A DNA stretch of 64,000 nt from Opisthocomus hoazin (taxonomy: Eukaryota > Chordata > Aves > Opisthocomiformes > Opisthocomidae): NCBI RefSeq assembly GCF_030867145.1, contig NC_134436.1, positions 4,340,001 through 4,404,000 of the forward strand. Reading direction: 5' to 3'. How positions within the stretch are numbered: the stretch's first letter is position 1; the number at the start of each line of letters is the position of its first letter. A program made the position numbers and the translations under genes. Positions 19,329 to 31,751 of the stretch are shown one piece after another. Below the pieces are notes generated by a model. That model made no database searches. It had not been told where the DNA came from and saw only the letters and a program-made list of their open reading frames with translations.

Positions 19329-20120
19329 CATGGAGTCGCTATGGCCAGAGTCGTCATGGCTCGTGATAGCAAGGGACCTCTGTTATAGCAGATGGGCATG
19401 GTTCCTCCAGAAGAAATCTGCATTTGCAATTGGTGTGACCAATTTTCCTGTAATGCTATGTCAGAAGAAAATTTGTCTCCCTCTTCAAATAACAAAGAAA
19501 AAAAGAAATCTTAAGGTGTTCTCACTCTGACACTGGCAGGTTTCAGTTCTATTACGTCTGTTTCTGAAATGCTTTAAAAGTGGGGTTAGCTGCAGCGTGC
19601 TCATAGAAGTTCTTGTCTTGTTTGCTGTTTACACAATACCACGGACCTCTTATTCTGTGCTGTAACACAATGGCAGATAGAAGACACCTTTGCTGAATTG
19701 CATGTAACCCTCCTTCTTGGTCAGAAATGCAAGGAAGTTGTGAGTATTGTATTACAATATGGTGCAAGCATGGGTCTCTTTATTGTCTGGGTTCTGGATG
19801 TCTCTGAGATGTGTGGACTCTGTGTGTTATTGCCTTCTGGTCTCTACATCTGCATGGGGGTTGTGTGTCTGCATATGTTGTACTGGGGCTTCCCAGTGAA
19901 GCGAGGAGTTGCTCCCATTCTGCCATTGCGATGCTCTGAATTCCATCTCAGCAGGCAAGAAGGCTATTTTGACCCTTTTTATGTTCAGCGATCTCATCTT
20001 CTCTAGGGGATAGCACTAAAATGGATGAGATCTTCCTTTGGCCCATGAGATGGGGGTGGGCGGGCTGTGTCCTTAGAATTCACTTGGAAAACCAACAGCT
20101 CTAATGGTGTTCAGAAAGAA
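19329..20120 (+). other. 3' flank of beta copy 2
   Basis: Homologue of 6246-7022, with small indels. No coding sequence or recognisable RNA gene and no clear AATAAA signal. Confidence 0.5.
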
Positions 20121-20271
20121 AGGAATGGAATGGAATGGAATGGAATGGAATGGAATGGAATGGAATGGAATGAAGTGGAATGGAATGGAATGGAATGGAA
20201 TAGAATAGAATAGAATAGAATAGAATAGAATAGAATAGAATAGAATAGAATAGAATAGAATAGAATAGAAT
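20121..20271 (+). repeat. (GGAAT/GAATA)n microsatellite, longest copy
   Basis: About 30 tandem pentamers, GGAAT units with one GAAGT variant and then GAATA units. It is at the same position relative to the CR1 tail as the 7023 tract but about 43 bases longer. Confidence 0.9.
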
Positions 20272-22175
20272 ACTTCAATTGGAAGGGACCCATATGAACC
20301 ATCTAGTCCAAATTCCTGGCCTCTTCAGGGCTTATCAAATGTTCAGGGCATTGTCCAACTGCGTCTTCAACATTGACAGGCATGGGGCATTGACCACCTC
20401 TGTAGGAAGCCAGCTCCAGTGTTTCACCATGCTCCCTGGAAAGAAATGCATGCACATGTCACATCCGAACCTCCTCGCTGCAGCTTTGAACTGTTCTCAT
20501 GCATCCTATCACTGGATACGTGGGAGAAGAGATCACAAGCTCCCTCTCCACTTCCCCTCCTCAGGAAGCTGTGGAGAGGATTGAGGTGTCCCCTCAGTCT
20601 CCTTTTCACCAGAGTACATAATCCGAAATCGTTAGGCAACCTTATAGGACATTCCTTCCAGCCCTGTCCCCGTCTTTGTTGTCCTTCTCTGGATGCATTC
20701 AAGAACGTTTACATCCTTCAAATATCATGCAGTCCAGAACCGCGTACAGTTCTCAAGGTGAAGCTGCTGAATACAATACACACTGATGGCATGTTTTGGG
20801 CCTGCTGCCAAGCCACACCCCTAGATCCCTTTCTGCAGGGCTGCTCTCCATCCACTCCCATCCCCATTAATACCTGTGCCCAGTATTACTTCATCCCAGG
20901 TGCAGAATCTGGCATTAGAACTCATTAATTTTCATGCCCTTGATGATTGCCTAATGCTCCAGTCTATCTGGAGCCCTCTGCCAGGTCTCTTGTCTCTCAA
21001 GAGTCAACAGCACCTTGCACTTTGGTATCATCAGCAAAGTTGCTAATGGGGCATTCATCTCCTGCATCCAGATTATTAATAAATGTAGGGAACAGAACTG
21101 GCCCTAGACCTGAACCCTGAGGAACACCAGTGGCGACTTGTCACCAGCCAGATGTAGCCCCATTCACTACAACCCTCTGAGCCCAAGTCTTCACTCACTT
21201 CTTCACCCAGCACACCATGAACCCATTCATCTCACAGTTGGACAAGGCCTCCAGAAAGATTCTGAGAGGGACGGTATCAAAAGCCTTACTAAAATCCAGA
21301 AAAACTCAATCCACCACCTTCCCTTCATCCCCAAGTTACGTGACCTGATCATAGAAGGATATCATTTTAGTTAAACAGGACTCTTCCTTGGAAAGCCCAT
21401 CCTGACTGTGCCTGATGAATGCGTTTTTCTTCAGATGTCTTTCGGCAGCACCCAGTGTGGCGTTCTCCATAATTTTCTGAGGAGCTGAGGGAAGACTCAC
21501 GGGACTGTAGCTTCCTTGGTCTTCCCTCACATCCTTCTTGCAGATTGGAAGCACATTGGCTAGCTTCCAGTCAGCAGGGCCCTCTCCAGAGTCCGAAGAC
21601 CTTTGGTAGGTGATTGAGAGGGGTCCTAACATAACATCTGCTAGCTCCTTCAGTAGTCTGAGGTGAATATCATCAGGCCCAATGGGACTTGTGAGCTCTC
21701 AGCTGATATAGCTGGTCCCTTACCATTTCAGTGTCCACCAATGGATAGTCACTGTTCCCTCACTCGTGGTCTTCTGACTCAGTGCACGGGGCAGCCCAAG
21801 ATGTATCAATACTCTTAAAGACTGGGCAAGAAAAGTACTGAATGCCTCTGCTGCTTCTTCATCCCTGTTAGTCAGGTAACCATCTTGCACAAATACCAGT
21901 CAGTTTTCTTTAGACCTCCTCTTGCTATTAACATACTTAAGAAAGCATTTCTGGATGTCTGACAGAGCACTGGCCACCTCCAACTCTGACTGAGCTATTG
22001 CCTACCGATTCTGCTCCCTGCATATACGAATAACACCTCTGCAATCCTCGTGCAAAGCCTGACCTTGCTTCCAGACATGGTGCAGTTGCATTTTTCTCTT
22101 GAGCTCAATGAGGAGTTCCCTGTTTGGCCAAACTGGTCTTCTGCCCACTTGCTTGCTTTCTGACACAGCGGAATT
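20272..22175 (-). mobile_element. CR1 LINE fragment, minus strand (spacer copy 2)
   Basis: Same element as 7131-8640 but more complete. On the minus strand it encodes GRRPVWPNRELLIELKRKM then QLHHVWKQGQALHED (22002-22150, linker before the polymerase). It then has the N-terminal polymerase (GPADWKLANVLPICKKD ... IRHSQDGLSKEESCLTKMISFYDQ, 21336-21632), followed by 3' UTR sequence. The polymerase core with FADD is missing. All frames are broken. Confidence 0.75.
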
Positions 22176-22719
22176 GTCTGCTAATAAACTGTAAATGTAC
22201 AGAGTTGTGAAAACAGGTTCATTGCCTTTGGGCACATTGTCAGGAAACTTCACAAGTTGCTTGAAAAGGCTTTGTCTGAGGGTAGGAGCCAGATGAACTC
22301 GGAGAAGGGCCATTGAGTTTGGTCTTGTCATAGCTGCTGTGGAATTCAGAGGCTTCTTGGTGGGAGTGGAAAGCTGTCCCGATGAGATTTTCTTGGTTAG
22401 TGGTAGAGCATTTGCATTCTCCTTTTTGCCCTTTCTCCTTCTCACCCTTTCTCCTTCCCCTCTGTGAAGTGTGTGTGAGCATTGTCTTGCCTGTTCCTCT
22501 TAAGCAGGGCTGTCGCCCCGTGTATAATCACAAGGTGTTTGAATGAAGGCAGTGTGGCATGGAATATTGGGAAATCTTCACATTGTTTTATGCAGCAGTT
22601 GTAAACTGTACCGCTGTGAACTGGGATACCCTTGTGTGCAAAAGTGAAATAAAGAGAACACCCGAATGCCTTGTGCGGATACAGTAGTCAATGCAGAGTT
22701 GTTCTTTCTCACAAAGCGC
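22176..22719 (+). other. Spacer between opposed CR1 elements (copy 2)
   Basis: No gene is seen. The same sequence is present at about 33410-33960 in copy 3 and is deleted in copy 1 (which jumps from about 8663). It may include the degenerate 5' end of one of the CR1s; I cannot place the boundary exactly. Confidence 0.4.
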
Positions 22720-22915
22720 TGTCAAAGTTTGCAGCGTCAACGTGGCAAAAGCGCTGGGAGAGAGGAGACCCCAGCCCCTCCTCCAGAGCAGGAAAGAGGG
22801 AGCTGCTAAGAAGCGGCAGCTCTGACTCAGCATGGGCGGGGTGGAGTGTGACAGCAGCCACAGCCCCTGACATACACGAGCAGCCCCTGGGGAGCATGAG
22901 CAACCAGCAGCGCAG

Positions 22916-23626
22916 GTGAACAAGGCCGGCAAAGAGGGTGCGGCGCAGCAGTTTTCGTGGGCAGGGTGTGCAGGGAAGGTGTGCAGGCAGGGCGCAGTTC
23001 CCCTCCTGGCAGTCCAACTAGTGGACATGGCCCTCCCAGGTGACATCTTCGGAATGATTTCCACCCATGGGAAAGCTGTTGGCAGAAAGAGCGTGAGGAC
23101 CCAGATGGAGGTTCCACACAAACACACAGCTGTCCAGGTCTCTTGGTGCAGGGAGTGCCTGAGCCTGGCGCTTTTGCTGGAGGAGAGCAGAGACAGCAGC
23201 TGTGTTTGGTGTGGCCAGGTAAGTGGTCTGCTGAGCCTGGTGGCAGAACTGAAAGAGGAAGTGGAGAGGTTAAGGAACATCAGGGAATGTGAGAGGGAGA
23301 TTGACTGGTGGAGCCGCACCCTGCCATCCCTGAGGCCAAGGCAGCAGGAGGCGGCTCCACAAGAAGCAGAGGACCCCCTATCCTCTTGCCACCAAGCAGA
23401 CAGAGGGGACCTAAGAGACAGGGGGGAATGGAAACAGGTCCCTGCTCAGGACGGCAAGCGAATCCCCTCCCGGCCTCCCTCACCTCCCCAACTGCCCTTC
23501 AGCAACAGATACAGGGCCCTGGAATGTGAGTGCCTGGCAAATGAGGATGTGGGTGAAGGTGCATCCAGGGGGTTGCCTAGGATGAGCGAGTCAGTCATCC
23601 CCTTGTATTATGACTGCCCCAGCTAA
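22916..23626 (+). pseudogene. CR1 ORF1 remnant
   Basis: Open stretch of 236 codons matching the N-terminal part of CR1 ORF1: a Cys-rich segment followed by a predicted coiled coil (LLSLVAELKEEVERLRNIRE) and the conserved CEREIDWW. ORF1 of CR1 is an RNA-binding chaperone-like protein with a C-terminal esterase. Here the esterase is separated by the ORF1 deletion. It is not a host gene. Confidence 0.75.
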
Positions 23627-24307
23627 GAAGAAAAGGCTTCAGGGCACTGGGGTGGCTGGTTGAAGGATCAGGGACACAGGTGGTGTTTTCTTCAATCCCG
23701 TCAGTGGCAGGGAAGAGCACTGAAAGGGGCAGGAAAACTCACCTGATTAACAGGTGGCTCAGAGACTGGTGCCATTGGTGGAATTTTGGTTTCTTTGATC
23801 ATGGGGAGGTTTACATGGCACCGGGCCTGCTGGCAACAGATGGAGTCCAACTGTCTCCAAGAGGAAAAAGAATTCTTGCCCACGAGCTGGCAGGGTTCAT
23901 TGAGATGGCTTTAAACTAGGTTCGAAGGGGGAAAGGGACATCACCCAACTCACTAGAGATGAGCCCAGGCATGGCATGGCAGTGTCAGGGGTGAGATCAA
24001 GAGCCCAGCTCAAGTGTGTCTACACAAAAGCACACAGCATGGGCAATACACAGCTGGAGCTGGAAGCCATTGTACAGCAGGACAGCTATGACTTGGTTGC
24101 CATCACAGAAACGCGGTGGGGACGCAGGATGTAGAGAAGGCAGAGTTACTGAATGCATTCTTTGCTTCAGTTGTCAGTGCTAAGGCCAGCCCTCAGGAAT
24201 CCAGGCCCTGGAGGTAAGGGAGGAAGCCTGCAGAAAGGATGACCTTCCCTTGGTTGAGGAGGACTGTGTGAGAGATCACTTATGCAATCTGGACGCTCCA
24301 TGAATCC

Positions 24308-25378
24308 ATGGGCCCCGATGGAAAGCACCTACGAGTACTGAGGGAGCTGACAGATGTCATTGCAGAGTCGCTCTCTGTCATGTTTGGAAGGTTCTGGAGG
24401 ACAGGAGAGGTGCCCGAGGACTGGAGCAAAGCCAATGTCACTCTAGTCTTCAAAAACGGCAAGAAGGAGGATCGAGGGAACTACAGACCGGTCAGCCTTA
24501 CCTCCATCCTGGGAAAGATGATGGAGCAACTCATTGTGATCATCACCAAGTAAGTGGAGGAAAAGAAGATTATCAGGAGTAGTCAGCATGGATTGAACCA
24601 GGGGAAATCATGCTTGACCAATCTGATAGCTTTCTACGATGGCAAGAGTGGCTGGGTAGATGAGGGGAGAGCAGTGGATGTTGTCTACCTCGACTGCAGC
24701 AAGGCTTTTGACACTGTCTCCCAGAATATCCTCCTAAGCAAGTTCAGGAAGTGTGGGCTGGAGGAGTGTTCAGTGAGGTGGATTGAAAACTGGCTGAATG
24801 GCAGAGCTCAGAGGGTTGTCATCATCGGCGCTGAGTCTAGTTGGAGGCCTGTAAGTAGTGGTATCACACAGGGCTCAGTGCTTGGCCCAGTTTTGTTCAA
24901 CTTCTTCATCAATGATCTGTATGAAGAGTTAGCGTGTACTCTCAGCAAGTTTGCTGATGACACAAAAATGCAAGGAGTTGTGGACACACCAGAAGGCTGT
25001 ACTGCCATGCAGCGAGACCTGGACAGGCTGGAGAGTTAGGCGCAGAGGAACCTGATGAAGTTCAACAAGGTCCAGTGCAGGGTCCTTCAGCTGGAGAGGA
25101 GCAACCCCATGCACCAGTACAGGCTGGGGCCGGACCTGCTGGAGAGCAGCTCTGCGGAGAGGGAGCTGGTTTTGCTGGTGGATGACAGGTTAACCCTGAG
25201 CCACCAGTGCGCTCTTGTTGCCAAGAAGGCCAATAGTATCCTGGGGTGCATGAAGAAGAGTGTGACCAGCAGGTCGAGGGAGGTTCTCCTCCCCATCTAC
25301 TCTGCCCTAGAGAGGCCCCATCTGGAGTCCTGTGTCCAGTTGTGGGCTCTCTGGTTCAAGAAAGATGAGGAGATATGA
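24308..25378 (+). pseudogene. CR1 ORF2 reverse transcriptase remnant (copy 2)
   Basis: Three open pieces (24308-24553, 24554-25039, 25055-25378) separated by stops: [51 protein letters not shown], then ERELVLLVDDRL and ERPHLESCVQLWAL. Two in-frame stops lie where copy 1 also has breaks. Confidence 0.8.
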
Positions 25379-25849
25379 GTCCAGCGGAGAGACATGAGGA
25401 TGATTCGGGGACTGGAGCATCTCTCCTAAGAGGAAAGACTGAGGGAGCTGGGCTTGTTCACCCTGAAGAGCAGAAGGCTGACAGTGGACCTTATAAATGC
25501 CTACAAGTGTTTTAAAGTTGGGTGTCAGTATGGGGTCAGACTCTTTTCAGTGGTGCCCAGCAACAGGACAAGGGGCAACAGGCACAAATTGAAGCATAGG
25601 AAATTCCAGCTGAACACGAGGAAGACCTTCTACACTAGGAGGGTGACAGAGCACTGGAACAGGTTGCCCAGAGAGGCTGTGGAGTCTCCTTCTCGGGACA
25701 TATTCAAGACCCACCTGGACAAGGTCCTGTGCAGCCTGCTTTAGGTGACCCTGCTTCAGCAGGAGGGTAGGACTAGATGACCCAGAGAGATCCATTCCAA
25801 CCTCTACCTTTCTGTGATTCTGTGCTTCTGTGATTCTGCGATCCTGTGA

Positions 25850-27084
25850 ACTTTTGATATTAACTTTCTTATATTCTCCCTTCTCTGAGATAAAGATTGA
25901 CAAAGTACATCACTTCAGTCTGGAGGCACAGCTGGTAGAGCATTCAGGAAAGATGGGAGCAGGGAATTGCTGGCAGGCCTCTGCAGGTCTTCTGAGCACT
26001 GAGCTTCTGGCTGCCGCAGAGCCCAGTTTGATCCAGGTCAGGGGAAACTGGTTGCTCTGCCAAGGGGGTCCTGAGTGGGGAAAGGCCTGTGCAAAGCAGT
26101 GAGGTGGGTGACGGTAGGCTTTCCAGTTCTCCCCACAGTTCCATCTGCAGATGGGAATGGTGAGGTGGTGTAGGGTAACAGGTTTTTTTTCTAAATGTTT
26201 TGGGCGATGGATGGCAGAAAGATGGTGTGCATGTTTGGGGGAAGACAGGGAGGTGGACATTTGGTGAGCAAAACCGGCTGGCACTGAGATGCTTTGATCT
26301 TGGAAATGCAGAGGACTAGAGGTGCCCCTTGCACAAGGCCCTGATGAAAAGGTAAGTTCCTGAGGACCCGCTAGTGTAGCGATGCTGACCAGAAGACCGT
26401 TGTACATCAATGAGTGAATAACCCAGAATCCAGTTAACCTGGGCAGAACCATTGTATCGTTTAGGTTGAAAAAGATCCTTGAGACAACTGAGTCCAGCTG
26501 TTACCGTAACACTACCAAGTCCAGCACTAAACCGTGTTCCTAAGCACCACATGCAGGGATGATGACTCAAACTCTTCCCTGGGCAGTCTGTTCCAACACT
26601 TGACAATCCTTTGGGTGAAGAAGTTTTTCCTAATATGCAATCTAAAACTCCTCTGGCAGAACTTTTAGACTATTTCCTCGACTTACGTGGCTGGAGTCCT
26701 GTGGGAAGCTACTCCTGTCAGTGTTCTCCGCATCTGAAGTGTGGTGGGATTATTTATGCCAGTCACTTCCACTACTGTGAGCTCTAGTAAACAGCATTGT
26801 AAAGACATGTTGATGAATCAGCGTGTGTCTCTTACTAGGATGACAAGGAACCAGCCCCTCCCGGTGTAAAACCGCTGCTCTCGGGTCATTCCAGCTCAAA
26901 GGGTTTGTGTGTCTGATGCAGTGCTTATGCCGATGGTTTATCACATTTTTTACCCTGTGAGAGGTGAGATGTTGTTGGGTGTATTGGAGGGTCTGAACAC
27001 ACTGCTGAGCTTTCCCGAGGGGCTCTTTGGAGGTGCCATTTCAAAACCAATGAGGAGGGCAGGACTCATTGGAGAGACTATCCT
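25850..27084 (+). other. Cassette spacer, no gene (copy 2)
   Basis: Close homologue of 14245-15479, including the tRNA-like patch (about 25920-26165) and the minus-strand CR1 3' fragment (about 26425-26700). Nothing coding is visible. Confidence 0.55.
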
Positions 27085-27891
27085 GGAGGCACATGTACGA
27101 ACTGGAGGTGCAGGCACATGAAGGCGGTGACCTTTTCGGTGTGGCAAATGTGACACTCAAAGTGACAGACGTCAATGACAACAAGCTGAAACGGACAGTC
27201 ACTTCTCAGCTGAACTCGACGTCGGAGGACGCCCCGTCGGGGACGGTGGTGGCCCTGCTGCAAAGTGACGGTGCGGGCAGCGGACGGCGGGTCGCCGGCG
27301 CTGTGGAGCAGCGTGGTGCTGGCGCTGCGGGTGCTGGACGTGAACGACAACGCGCCGGTGTTCGCGGAGGCGAGCTACAGCGCCCGGCTGCCCGAGAACA
27401 ACGCGGCGGGCGCGCTGGTGCTGACGGTGCGGGCGGCGGACGCGGACTGGGGGCAGAACGCGCGCGTGCGGTACCGGCTGTGGGAGGGGCGGGTGCGGGG
27501 CACGCCGCTCTCGTCGTACGTGTCGGTGCAGGCGGAGACGGGCGCGCTGTACGCGCTGCGCTCGTTCGACTACGAGAGAGTGCGCGAGGTGGGGCTGTGG
27601 GTGCGGGCGGAGGACGGCGGCGCGCCGGCGCTGAGCAGCAACGTGTCGGTGCGGCTCGTAATCGTGGAGAACGACAACGCGCCGCAGGTGCTGTACCCGC
27701 CGCCGCCGCCGGCGCAGGGCTGGGGCTGGGGCTGGGGCTGGGCGGGCGTGGAGCTGGCGGCGCACTCGGCGGAGCCCGGGGCGCTGGTGACCAAGGTGGT
27801 GGCGGTGGACGCGGACGCGGGGCAAAACGCGTGGCTGTCGTACGAGCTGGCCAAGGCAACGGAGCCGGGGCTGTTCCGCGTGGGGCTGCAC
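27085..27891 (+). pseudogene. gamma-A protocadherin fragment, second broken copy
   Basis: Same structure as 15480-16281: it starts near the end of EC3 (YELEVQAHEGGDLF), has the identical frame-shifting EC4 deletion and stops at the same EC6 point (GLFRVGLH) fused to the next beta promoter. The EC4-EC6 part remains open and is closer to the intact gamma-A than the first copy ([18 protein letters not shown]). One codon is missing in the EC5/EC6 linker (VENDN instead of VDENDN). Identical breakpoints show that both fragments descend from one truncation event. Confidence 0.9.
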
Positions 27892-27896
27892 GCGCC

Positions 27897-28502
27897 ATTC
27901 CCGAGTAGACGGAGTGCGGGGCTGTGCCCGCAGGCTCTGGGCAGCGGGGAGCGGGCCAAGACGCGTCGCAGCTGCCGGCGCTGCCCGTGCGCTCGGAGCC
28001 CGGCGGCAGCCCCGCAGGACTCTCGGCGCTGTTTCCCTGCGCTTCTGTACCCGGCGCGATGTGCGCGCGCCCTGCGGCGGGACCCCACGCGGGCGAGCGG
28101 CCGGCAGCCGCGCGTGTGCGCACGGGTCCGTGTGGCGGTGCGAGCCGGCGGCGCGGGCAGCGGGCGGCAGCGGGCGCAGTCCCGCCGCGGGCCGCAGGGT
28201 GGTGCTGCCGGCCAAGGCGGCGCCGAGCGGCTGCGGGCGGGGAGGTGGCTCCTAGCCCAGCCCGTCCCAGCCCAGCCCAGCCCAGCTCAGCCCAGCCGAG
28301 CCGGGCAACTGCGGCGGCGAGAGGAGCCCAGTGCCACCCGCTTCCGGACCACGGCGGTCGCGCTCCGGGCCGCCAGCCGGACTCGGCGAGACGGAGGCCG
28401 CCCGCCCGCTTGCCACCCGCCCGCCGCGCTGCTGCCCGGCGCCGCTTTCCGCGGAGGACTGCGCGGGCGATCCGCGAGACGGAGGCTGTCCGCCGCCCCG
28501 AC
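27897..28502 (+). promoter_or_regulatory. Promoter / 5' UTR of beta copy 3
   Basis: Near-identical to 16287-16886, including the CAGCC-rich minisatellite (about 28254-28306). The two-block element is GCAGT at 28176 and CTGCCGGCCAAGGCGG from 28205 (29-base spacing), 298 bases before the ATG. Confidence 0.5.
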
Positions 28503-30944
28503 ATGGCGACCGCAAGGCAAGTGCTCTGTCTCTCTGCTTTCCTCTGCCTGCCGCACGCTCTCTCCGAGCCCATGCGCTACTCCGTGACCGAGGAGGCGGC
28601 GAGCGGCTCCGTGGTAGCCAACGTGGCGGAGGACGCGGGACTGTCCCCGGCGCAGCTCTCGGCTCGCCGCGCCCGCCTGGCCTCGGAGGACGGCCGGCAG
28701 CACTTTCGCTTAGACCGCGGCACCGGCCGCCTGGTCGTGGCGGAGAGGCTGGACCGGGAGGAGCTGTGCGGGCAGTCCGACACCTGCACGCTCTCCTTCG
28801 AGCTGCTGCTGGCAAACCCGCTGCAGTTCTTTCGGGTCGAGGTGGCCGTGGAGGACATCAATGACCATTCGCCCGTTTTCCCGGAGGAGCGAGTCACCTT
28901 TAAGATCCTGGAAAGGAGCGACCCGGGCTCGCGTTTCCCGCTGGAGGGGGCTCGGGACCTGGATGTTGGCAGCAACAGCGTGCAGGCTTACAGCATTGCT
29001 CCCAAGAATGAGTACTTTAATATATCGTTTGGGAGTCGGATTAAGGGCAAGAAGTACATTGAATTGGTGTTGGAAAAGCCTCTAGACAGAGAGGAGCAGG
29101 CGGAGTTGGGTTTCAGTGTCATTGCTGTGGACGGGGGCTCTCCACCCAGGACTGGCAGCACTCAGATCCACATTGTTGTTCTGGATGTCAATGATAACTC
29201 TCCGGTCTTCACGCAAGAGCTATATGTCGTGCAGGTTTTGGAAAATGCCGCTGAGGGCTCTGTGGTTCTCAGTGTTGTGGCAACTGATCAGGATGCGGGA
29301 ATTAATGGAGACATCTCCTACCAGTTCAGCCAAGGGGCAGGCCACAGTCACGCAGCATTCGCAATTGACCCCTCGAGTGGTGAAATTAAACTGACAAAGC
29401 CTCTGGACTTTGAGGCAGCAGAGAATTATGAGCTCAGTGTGCGGGCCACAGATGGTGGGGGCCTGTCGGCAATCTGCAGGGTGTTGGTGGAGGTGGTGGA
29501 TGTGAACGACAATGCACCGGAGGTGGTGGTCAGTTCCTTCAGCAGCCCCCTCCCTGAGAACGCATTACCTGGGACAGTGGTGGCCCTCTTTGCTGTCAGG
29601 GACCGCGATACTGGTGCCAACGGGAAGATCTCCTGTGCCCTTGCAGACCAGCTGTTGTTCTCCTTGCGTCCAGCCTATAAGAATTACTATGAGGTGGTGA
29701 CTGTGAGCACGCTGGACCGGGAGGAGACAGCACGGCACATCCTTACTGTCACAGCAGCAGACGCTGGTTCACCTCCTCTCACGACGACCCAGACCTTCAC
29801 GGTGGACATCTTGGATGTCAACGACAACGCACCAGTCTTCAACCAGACATCATACACCATGTATATACATGAGAACAATGTCCCCACGGTGCTGGTTGGA
29901 GCCGTCAGTGCTGCTGATGCTGACGTGGGTCCCAATGCCAAGGTGACGTATTCGCTGGCAGCAGCCCACTCCACAGAGCAGCCCCCCTGCTCCTGCATCT
30001 CTGTGAACTCTGAGAATGGGTATGTGTTTGTGCTGCGACCCCTGGACTACGAGCAGGTGAGGCAGATCGAGGTCTTGGTGAGTGCCTCCGATGCAGGGTC
30101 TCCTCCCCTTACTGCCAATGTCACCGTCCGCCTTGTTGTTGTGGACGAGAACGACAATGCCCCACTGGTGCTGCACCCGTCCCAGGACAGCAGCCCACCT
30201 TCAAGCGAGCTGCTGCCCATGTCAGCGGAGGCAGGGTACCTCATCACCAAAGTGGTTGCTGTCGATGCCGACTCGGGTCAGAACTCGTGGCTCTCGTACC
30301 AGCTGCTGAGGGCCACCGACCCTGGGCTGTTTGCAGTGGGTGCCCAAAGTGGGGAGGTGCAGCTGAGGAGGCCAGTGACAGAGAAAGATGCCACGAAGCA
30401 GAAGCTCGTCGTCCTGGTGCGAGACAACGGGCGGCCACCACTGTCGACCACTGCTACACTGAGCGTACTCCTGCTCAAGGACTTCTCAGACATGCGCCTA
30501 CCACAGAGCAGCCTGGCCATGGAGGATGAGGGTGGCTCCCTGACAACCTATTTAATCATTTCATTGGTCTTTGTCTCACTCCTCTTCCTTGCTTCTACAG
30601 CAGCCTTCATCGCTCACAAGGTGTGCAAGAGTAAGGATCCAAAGGGTGGACATGTGCTTTATGGCACCGGCAACTTGCAGAGCAGCCTGGGTGATGCAGC
30701 CACTGCGGGGACCCTGCCCCACGCCTATTGCTATGAGATCAGCCTCACAACGGGCTCGGGCAGCAGCGAGTTCAAGTTCCTGAAGCCCATCCTCCCCAGC
30801 TTGCCACCACAGCACTGTGCCACAGGCAGGGGCACCAACGATGAACAAGATTTCTCCTGTGGCCCTATTGCTGCAGAGGATGTGCCACGACGCAATCCTG
30901 GGATGCTCTCTGCAGAACAGTTCAACAGTCTTTCCTTTAACTAG
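28503..30944 (+). CDS. PCDHB: beta-type protocadherin, cassette copy 3
   Basis: Intronless 813-residue beta-type protocadherin, collinear with the genes at 3804 and 16887. The EC2 recognition segment is again different: residues 172-186 [15 protein letters not shown], basic, with a glycosylation sequon at N173 (N-I-S) rather than N178. The EC2/EC3 junction is [14 protein letters not shown] then ELYVVQ. The EC5 xREN motif is YIHENN (His for Arg). The tail has [13 protein letters not shown] and [16 protein letters not shown], then [14 protein letters not shown] and own stop. The signal peptide, EC1 with CGQSDTC and the membrane span are as in the other copies. It is the copy next to the intact gamma-A exon, so it may sit in the ancestral arrangement. 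Confidence 0.93.
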   Translation: MATARQVLCLSAFLCLPHALSEPMRYSVTEEAASGSVVANVAEDAGLSPAQLSARRARLASEDGRQHFRLDRGTGRLVVAERLDREELCGQSDTCTLSFELLLANPLQFFRVEVAVEDINDHSPVFPEERVTFKILERSDPGSRFPLEGARDLDVGSNSVQAYSIAPKNEYFNISFGSRIKGKKYIELVLEKPLDREEQAELGFSVIAVDGGSPPRTGSTQIHIVVLDVNDNSPVFTQELYVVQVLENAAEGSVVLSVVATDQDAGINGDISYQFSQGAGHSHAAFAIDPSSGEIKLTKPLDFEAAENYELSVRATDGGGLSAICRVLVEVVDVNDNAPEVVVSSFSSPLPENALPGTVVALFAVRDRDTGANGKISCALADQLLFSLRPAYKNYYEVVTVSTLDREETARHILTVTAADAGSPPLTTTQTFTVDILDVNDNAPVFNQTSYTMYIHENNVPTVLVGAVSAADADVGPNAKVTYSLAAAHSTEQPPCSCISVNSENGYVFVLRPLDYEQVRQIEVLVSASDAGSPPLTANVTVRLVVVDENDNAPLVLHPSQDSSPPSSELLPMSAEAGYLITKVVAVDADSGQNSWLSYQLLRATDPGLFAVGAQSGEVQLRRPVTEKDATKQKLVVLVRDNGRPPLSTTATLSVLLLKDFSDMRLPQSSLAMEDEGGSLTTYLIISLVFVSLLFLASTAAFIAHKVCKSKDPKGGHVLYGTGNLQSSLGDAATAGTLPHAYCYEISLTTGSGSSEFKFLKPILPSLPPQHCATGRGTNDEQDFSCGPIAAEDVPRRNPGMLSAEQFNSLSFN

Positions 30945-31721
30945 CATGGACTCTCTACCACCAGGAGCTTCATGGCTTGTGATATAAATGGACCTGTGAT
31001 GTAACAGTTGGGAAAGATTCCTCCAGAGGAAATCTGCATTTTTAATAATCATGAACGAATTCCCTCAGGTTCTAAGTCAGAAGAAATGTTGTCTTTCCCT
31101 TCAAGAAACAAAGAAACAAAAGAAACTAAACGCTAATTCACTGTGACACAGGTTTCAGTTCTGTGATGTCTGTTTCTGAAATGCTTTGAGAGTGGGGTTA
31201 GCTGCACCGTTCTCAGATACGGTTTTGTCTTGTTTGCTGTCTAGGCAAGACCATGATCCTCTTATTCTGTACTGTAATGCAATGGCAGATAAATGACATC
31301 CTTCCTGAAATGCATGTAGCCCTCCTTCTTGGTCAGAAATCCAAGGAAGTTGTGAATACTGTATTACAGTGTGGTGCAAGCACGGGGCTCTTTATTGTCT
31401 GTTTTCTGGATGTTGCTGTCTGAGATGTGTGGGAACTGTGTGATTGGTCTTCTGGTCTCTATGTTCTCATAGGTGTTGTGTGTCTGCATACGAGGGCTTC
31501 CCAGTGAAGCGAGGAGTTGCTGCCATCCTGCCATTGCGATGCACTCCACTCCAGCTCAGCAAGCAAGAAGGCTATTTTGACCCTTTGTTTTTAGCGGCCT
31601 CGTCTTCTCTAGGGGATAGCAGTAAAATGGACGAAATCTTCTTTTGGCCCATTAGATGGGGTTTTGTGGGCTGTGTCCTTAGGACTGACTTGGAAAACCA
31701 GCAATACTAGTGGTGTTGAGA
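30945..31721 (+). other. 3' flank of beta copy 3
   Basis: Homologue of the 3' flanks at 6246 and 19329, but visibly more diverged (several small indels). No gene or RNA is seen. Confidence 0.5.
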
Positions 31722-31751
31722 TGGAATGAAATGAAATGAAATGGAATAGAT
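31722..31751 (+). repeat. Short (GAAAT/GGAAT)n tract
   Basis: About five or six pentamers at the CR1 tail; the unexpanded counterpart of the long tracts at 7023 and 20121. Confidence 0.75.

Larger units (their letters stand above)
22720..25849 (+). mobile_element. CR1 LINE, plus strand (spacer copy 2)
   Basis: CR1 with ORF1 from about 22916: GDIFGMISTHGKAV, a CRECLSL...CVWCGQ cysteine pair, coiled-coil LVAELKEEVERLRNIRECE, and an esterase remnant at 23680-23919. It then has a short endonuclease stump ending at 24120. About 1.0 kb of ORF2 is missing relative to copy 1 (9224-10237). The polymerase part is at 24308-25039 with FADDT, then the ORF2 C-terminus, 3' UTR and 8-mer tail at 25815-25849. 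It shares the 223-base ORF1 deletion (23636/23637) with copy 1. It lacks the nested minus-strand CR1 of copy 1; the empty site is at 25489-25500. Confidence 0.85.

Noticed and set aside
22588-23319. 243-codon minus-strand open frame
   Set aside because: Antisense of CR1 ORF1; no independent protein signature. The similar frame at 34024-34560 is its paralogue.
27924-28502. In-frame extension of beta copy 3 upstream of its ATG (would make about 1006 residues)
   Set aside because: The extension is Arg/Pro/Ala-rich, lies in promoter sequence, and would bury the signal peptide. The internal ATG with the signal peptide is conserved in all three copies.
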